From: Collinsella sp. | GTDB lineage: Bacteria > Actinomycetota > Coriobacteriia > Coriobacteriales > Coriobacteriaceae | Length of the DNA stretch: 64,000 nucleotides | NCBI GenBank assembly: GCA_018378775.1 | Contig: JAGZWV010000005.1 | Span: forward strand, 1-64,000 | Direction: 5' to 3' | Part shown: piece by piece, positions 61,752 to 64,000 of the stretch | Layout of the letters: each line of letters opens with the position of its first letter | How positions within the stretch are numbered: position 1 is the first letter of the stretch | Made by a program: the position numbers and the translations under genes | The notes under the pieces: model-generated | Databases searched by the model: none | Seen by the model: only the letters and a program-made list of their open reading frames with translations | What the model was told of the DNA's origin: nothing

Positions 61752-63131
61752 CTAGTGCACAAACATGCGCACGAATTTGTGCTTCCAGCTTGCGTAGGGC
61801 GCATAGCGGAATGGCACGTCCAGCCAGGTTGCCTTGTTCACGATGCTCTTCTTGTGGCTAAACGTATCGAAGCTCTCGCGGCCATGGTACTGCCCCATGC
61901 CGCTCGCGCCCATGCCGCCAAAGCCCATATGGCTCGTAGCCAAATGCATGATGGTGTCGTTAACGCAGCCGCCGCCAAAGGGCACATAGCGCACAAAGCG
62001 CTGTTGCACCGCTCGGTCCTGGCTAAAGATATACAGGGCCAGCGGCGTCGGACGATCCGTGATAAACGTCTCGACCTCATCCAGACTCTCGAACGTCAGC
62101 ACCGGCAAGATGGGACCGAAGATCTCCTCTTGCATTACGGCATCCTCGGGCGTCACGCCGTCCAAGATCGTCGGTTCAATCTTGAGCGAGGTCTCGCGCG
62201 CCGCACCTCCCAGCACAACCTTGTCGGAGTCGATCAACCCGCGCACGCGCGCGAAATGCTTGGCGTTGACGATATGGCCGTGGTCCTCGTTGTCGAGCGG
62301 GTGCTCGCCAAACATGCGGTGGACTTCCTCCTTGATGAGGTCCAACAGCTCGTCGTGCACGCGCGCGTCAACCAGCAGATAGTCGGGCGCCACACAGGTC
62401 TGGCCCACGTTGAGCCACTTACCAAAGGCGATACGCCGCGCCGCGACCTTCAAATTTGCGGAGGCATCCACAATGCAGGGACTCTTGCCGCCCAGCTCAA
62501 GCGTCACGGGTGTGAGGTTTTTGCTCGCGTGTTCCATGACAAGCTTGCCGACCGGAACGCTGCCGGTAAAGAAGATCTTGTCCCAGCACTCATCGAGCAG
62601 CGCCTTGTTCTCGGCACGTCCGCCCTCGACGACCGTCACCAGGCGCGGATCAAACGCTTCCTCGCAGATCTGTCTGAGCACCGCACTCGAAGCCGGCGCA
62701 TAGGCGCTCGGCTTGATGACCACGGTATTACCCGCAGCGAGCGCGCCGGCGAGCGGCTCGAGCGTCAACAAAAACGGGTAGTTCCAAGGCGCCATAATCA
62801 GCGTCACGCCATAGGGAACCGGCTGCGTCCTGCACACGCTAATAGCGTTGGCAAGGTCGCACGGGCGCAGGCGTGCGCGACTCCATCGGGCCACATGCGC
62901 AATCTGATGGCGAATCTCGGAAAGTGACGTGCCGATCTCGCACATATACGCCTCGTCATGAGACTTGCCCAAATCGGTCTTGAGCGCATGGGCGATATCG
63001 TCCTCGTGCGCCCGCACCGCATCGCGCAGGCGCACGAGCGCGCGGCGGCGAGCATCGACATCGAACGTGGCATGCGTCTTAAAATAGGCGCGCTGACTGC
63101 TAACGATGCATGCGATTTCCTCGGTGTTCAT
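61752..63131 (-). CDS. aldehyde dehydrogenase family protein
   Basis: This 459-residue enzyme oxidises an aldehyde to the acid with NAD(P). It has MAPWNYPFLLTLEP near 112, FFTGSVPVGKLVM near 187, the general base Glu in TLELGGKSP near 210 and the catalytic Cys in NVGQTCVAPDY near 244, then EEIFGPILPVL near 335. It lacks the usual N-terminal extension and looks like the short class 3/fatty-aldehyde type. GGAGG lies four bases before ATG 63129-63131. The iron alcohol dehydrogenase lies directly upstream, so alcohol to aldehyde to acid, or the reverse, is likely. Confidence 0.9.
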   Translation of the reverse strand: MNTEEIACIVSSQRAYFKTHATFDVDARRRALVRLRDAVRAHEDDIAHALKTDLGKSHDEAYMCEIGTSLSEIRHQIAHVARWSRARLRPCDLANAISVCRTQPVPYGVTLIMAPWNYPFLLTLEPLAGALAAGNTVVIKPSAYAPASSAVLRQICEEAFDPRLVTVVEGGRAENKALLDECWDKIFFTGSVPVGKLVMEHASKNLTPVTLELGGKSPCIVDASANLKVAARRIAFGKWLNVGQTCVAPDYLLVDARVHDELLDLIKEEVHRMFGEHPLDNEDHGHIVNAKHFARVRGLIDSDKVVLGGAARETSLKIEPTILDGVTPEDAVMQEEIFGPILPVLTFESLDEVETFITDRPTPLALYIFSQDRAVQQRFVRYVPFGGGCVNDTIMHLATSHMGFGGMGASGMGQYHGRESFDTFSHKKSIVNKATWLDVPFRYAPYASWKHKFVRMFVH

Positions 63132-63139
63132 GGGCCCTC

Positions 63140-64000
63140 CTAGTTCTCGTCCTCAAACATACCACCCGCGACGACCTCGTACATATGCTCGAGTTCCAAA
63201 CGGTCCATTAAAAGCGGGACAGGATACAGCGGATTGGCCTCGGCGTCGGCATGGGCCGCCATTTGCGGAATATCGGAGCGGCGAATACCCGAGACATATT
63301 TAGGAATTCCCAAGACCTCGTTCATGCGGTCGACCCAGTCGATAAAGGCCTCTGCGGCAAGACTGTCCTGCGCGGTAGCCGGCGCAATACCCGCCATGCG
63401 AGCAAGATCGGCAAGCTTGGGAGCGGCGGTGTCGCCATAAGCGCGAAGCATGTGCGGCAGGATGATTGCGTTGGCCAAACCGTGCGGAATGCCGTATCGG
63501 CCGCCCAGGCTGTGCGCGATGGCATGCACATATCCGACATAGGAGCGCGTAAATGCGACGCCCGCCTTATACGCCGCCGAAAGCATGTTGCGGCGCGCAC
63601 GCATGTTGTCGCCATGCTCATAGGCCTCGAGCAAATTGTCGTGGATGAGCTGAACCGCCTGGCGCGCCATCTTGCGCGTGTAGGGCGTGGTGCTACGGCC
63701 GATAAAGGCCTCGACGGCATGTGTCAGAGCATCCATACCCGTCTGCCCCGTAATGGACGCCGGCAACCCACGCGTAAACTCGGGGTCGTGCACCGCAAAG
63801 CGCGGAATAAGCACAAAGTCATTGATGGGGTACTTATAGTGCGTCTCGTCATCGGTGATAACCGCCGCGAGCGTGACTTCGCTTCCCGTTCCGGCGGTAG
63901 TGGGAACCGCGATAAGCAGCGGCAGGAGACGGTGGACCCGCAACAGGCCGCGCATCTTGTTGATGGGTTTGTTTGGCTGCGCAATGCGCGCGCCCACGCC
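63140..64000 (-). CDS. iron-containing alcohol dehydrogenase, 5' end outside the window
   Basis: About 287 residues are present; the frame is still open at base 64000 and the N-terminal third (NAD-binding GGGSxxD) is missing. Visible are PTTAGTGSEVT, GLPASITGQTGMDALTHAVEAF with metal Asp/His, YVGYVHAIAHSLGGRYGIPHG with the other metal histidines, and the C-terminal helical domain. It should interconvert alcohols and aldehydes with NAD(P)H and Fe2+. Its stop is nine bases before the aldehyde dehydrogenase start, so they share a transcript. Confidence 0.9.
   Translation of the reverse strand, partial: GVGARIAQPNKPINKMRGLLRVHRLLPLLIAVPTTAGTGSEVTLAAVITDDETHYKYPINDFVLIPRFAVHDPEFTRGLPASITGQTGMDALTHAVEAFIGRSTTPYTRKMARQAVQLIHDNLLEAYEHGDNMRARRNMLSAAYKAGVAFTRSYVGYVHAIAHSLGGRYGIPHGLANAIILPHMLRAYGDTAAPKLADLARMAGIAPATAQDSLAAEAFIDWVDRMNEVLGIPKYVSGIRRSDIPQMAAHADAEANPLYPVPLLMDRLELEHMYEVVAGGMFEDEN

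Overview
The window looks like chromosome of a high-GC, anaerobic gut actinobacterium of the class Coriobacteriia, most probably Collinsella or a close relative. This rests on protein character and gene content, because no 16S gene is present: a fused PurL-PurQ, a lactate-dehydrogenase/EtfAB cluster of the anaerobe type, a DUF3516 helicase, a RecJ-helicase fusion, strong GGAGG-type Shine-Dalgarno sites and palindromic intergenic repeats. Most of it is ordinary chromosome. There are no rRNA genes, IS elements, prophage genes or CRISPR arrays.

Layout. 0-2 kb: translation operon infC-rpmI-rplT (minus strand) behind an attenuator-like leader, then tRNA-Leu(CAA) with a partial duplicate of its 3' end and terminator. 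2-11.3 kb (minus): transglutaminase-like protein, class II aldolase fba, then recJ(-helicase fusion)-rel-MBL hydrolase. 11.5-14 kb: SBF-type transporter, then cutC-DUF4931. 14.2-20.5 kb: a branched-chain amino-acid-type ABC importer, livJ2-livJ1-livH-livM-livG-livF, with two tandem binding-protein genes and stable hairpins between binding protein and permease genes. 20.7-29.8 kb: hom, a FabG-like SDR, a cation/proton antiporter, purL-purQ fusion and an EamA transporter. 29.8-34.3 kb: diguanylate cyclase, 2-keto-3-deoxygluconate permease, azlCD and an HD phosphohydrolase. 34.3-37.9 kb: FAD-linked lactate/2-hydroxyacid dehydrogenase with EtfB and a ferredoxin-fused EtfA, a likely electron-confurcating lactate dehydrogenase. 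38.2-41.4 kb: a run of small secreted or membrane proteins, one with a sortase-type LAQTG tail. 42.3-48 kb: DUF554, then a three-gene cassette of TerB-N/TerB-C protein, BrxD-like ATPase and BrxHI/Lhr-like helicase, the best candidate here for an incompletely described genome-defence or DNA-processing system. 48-54.6 kb: spermidine-synthase-like protein and Elp3, DUF4097 protein with a membrane-anchored XRE regulator, two methyltransferases. 54.7-61.3 kb: DUF3516 helicase, DUF2130 coiled-coil protein, YdjC deacetylase, metallophosphoesterase, a 59-residue acidic/basic peptide and a HIRAN protein. 61.3-61.75 kb: a tiny holin-like toxin ORF with a sequestered ribosome-binding site and an opposing promoter, a likely type I toxin-antitoxin. 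61.75-64 kb: aldehyde dehydrogenase and an iron alcohol dehydrogenase cut by the window edge.

The main regulatory points visible are an intrinsic-terminator-like hairpin directly before infC together with a probable AUA start codon, a family of short hairpins with a GGGACAGG core after gene ends, and large intergenic palindromes. Starts were chosen from Shine-Dalgarno placement, so many differ from the longest open frame.
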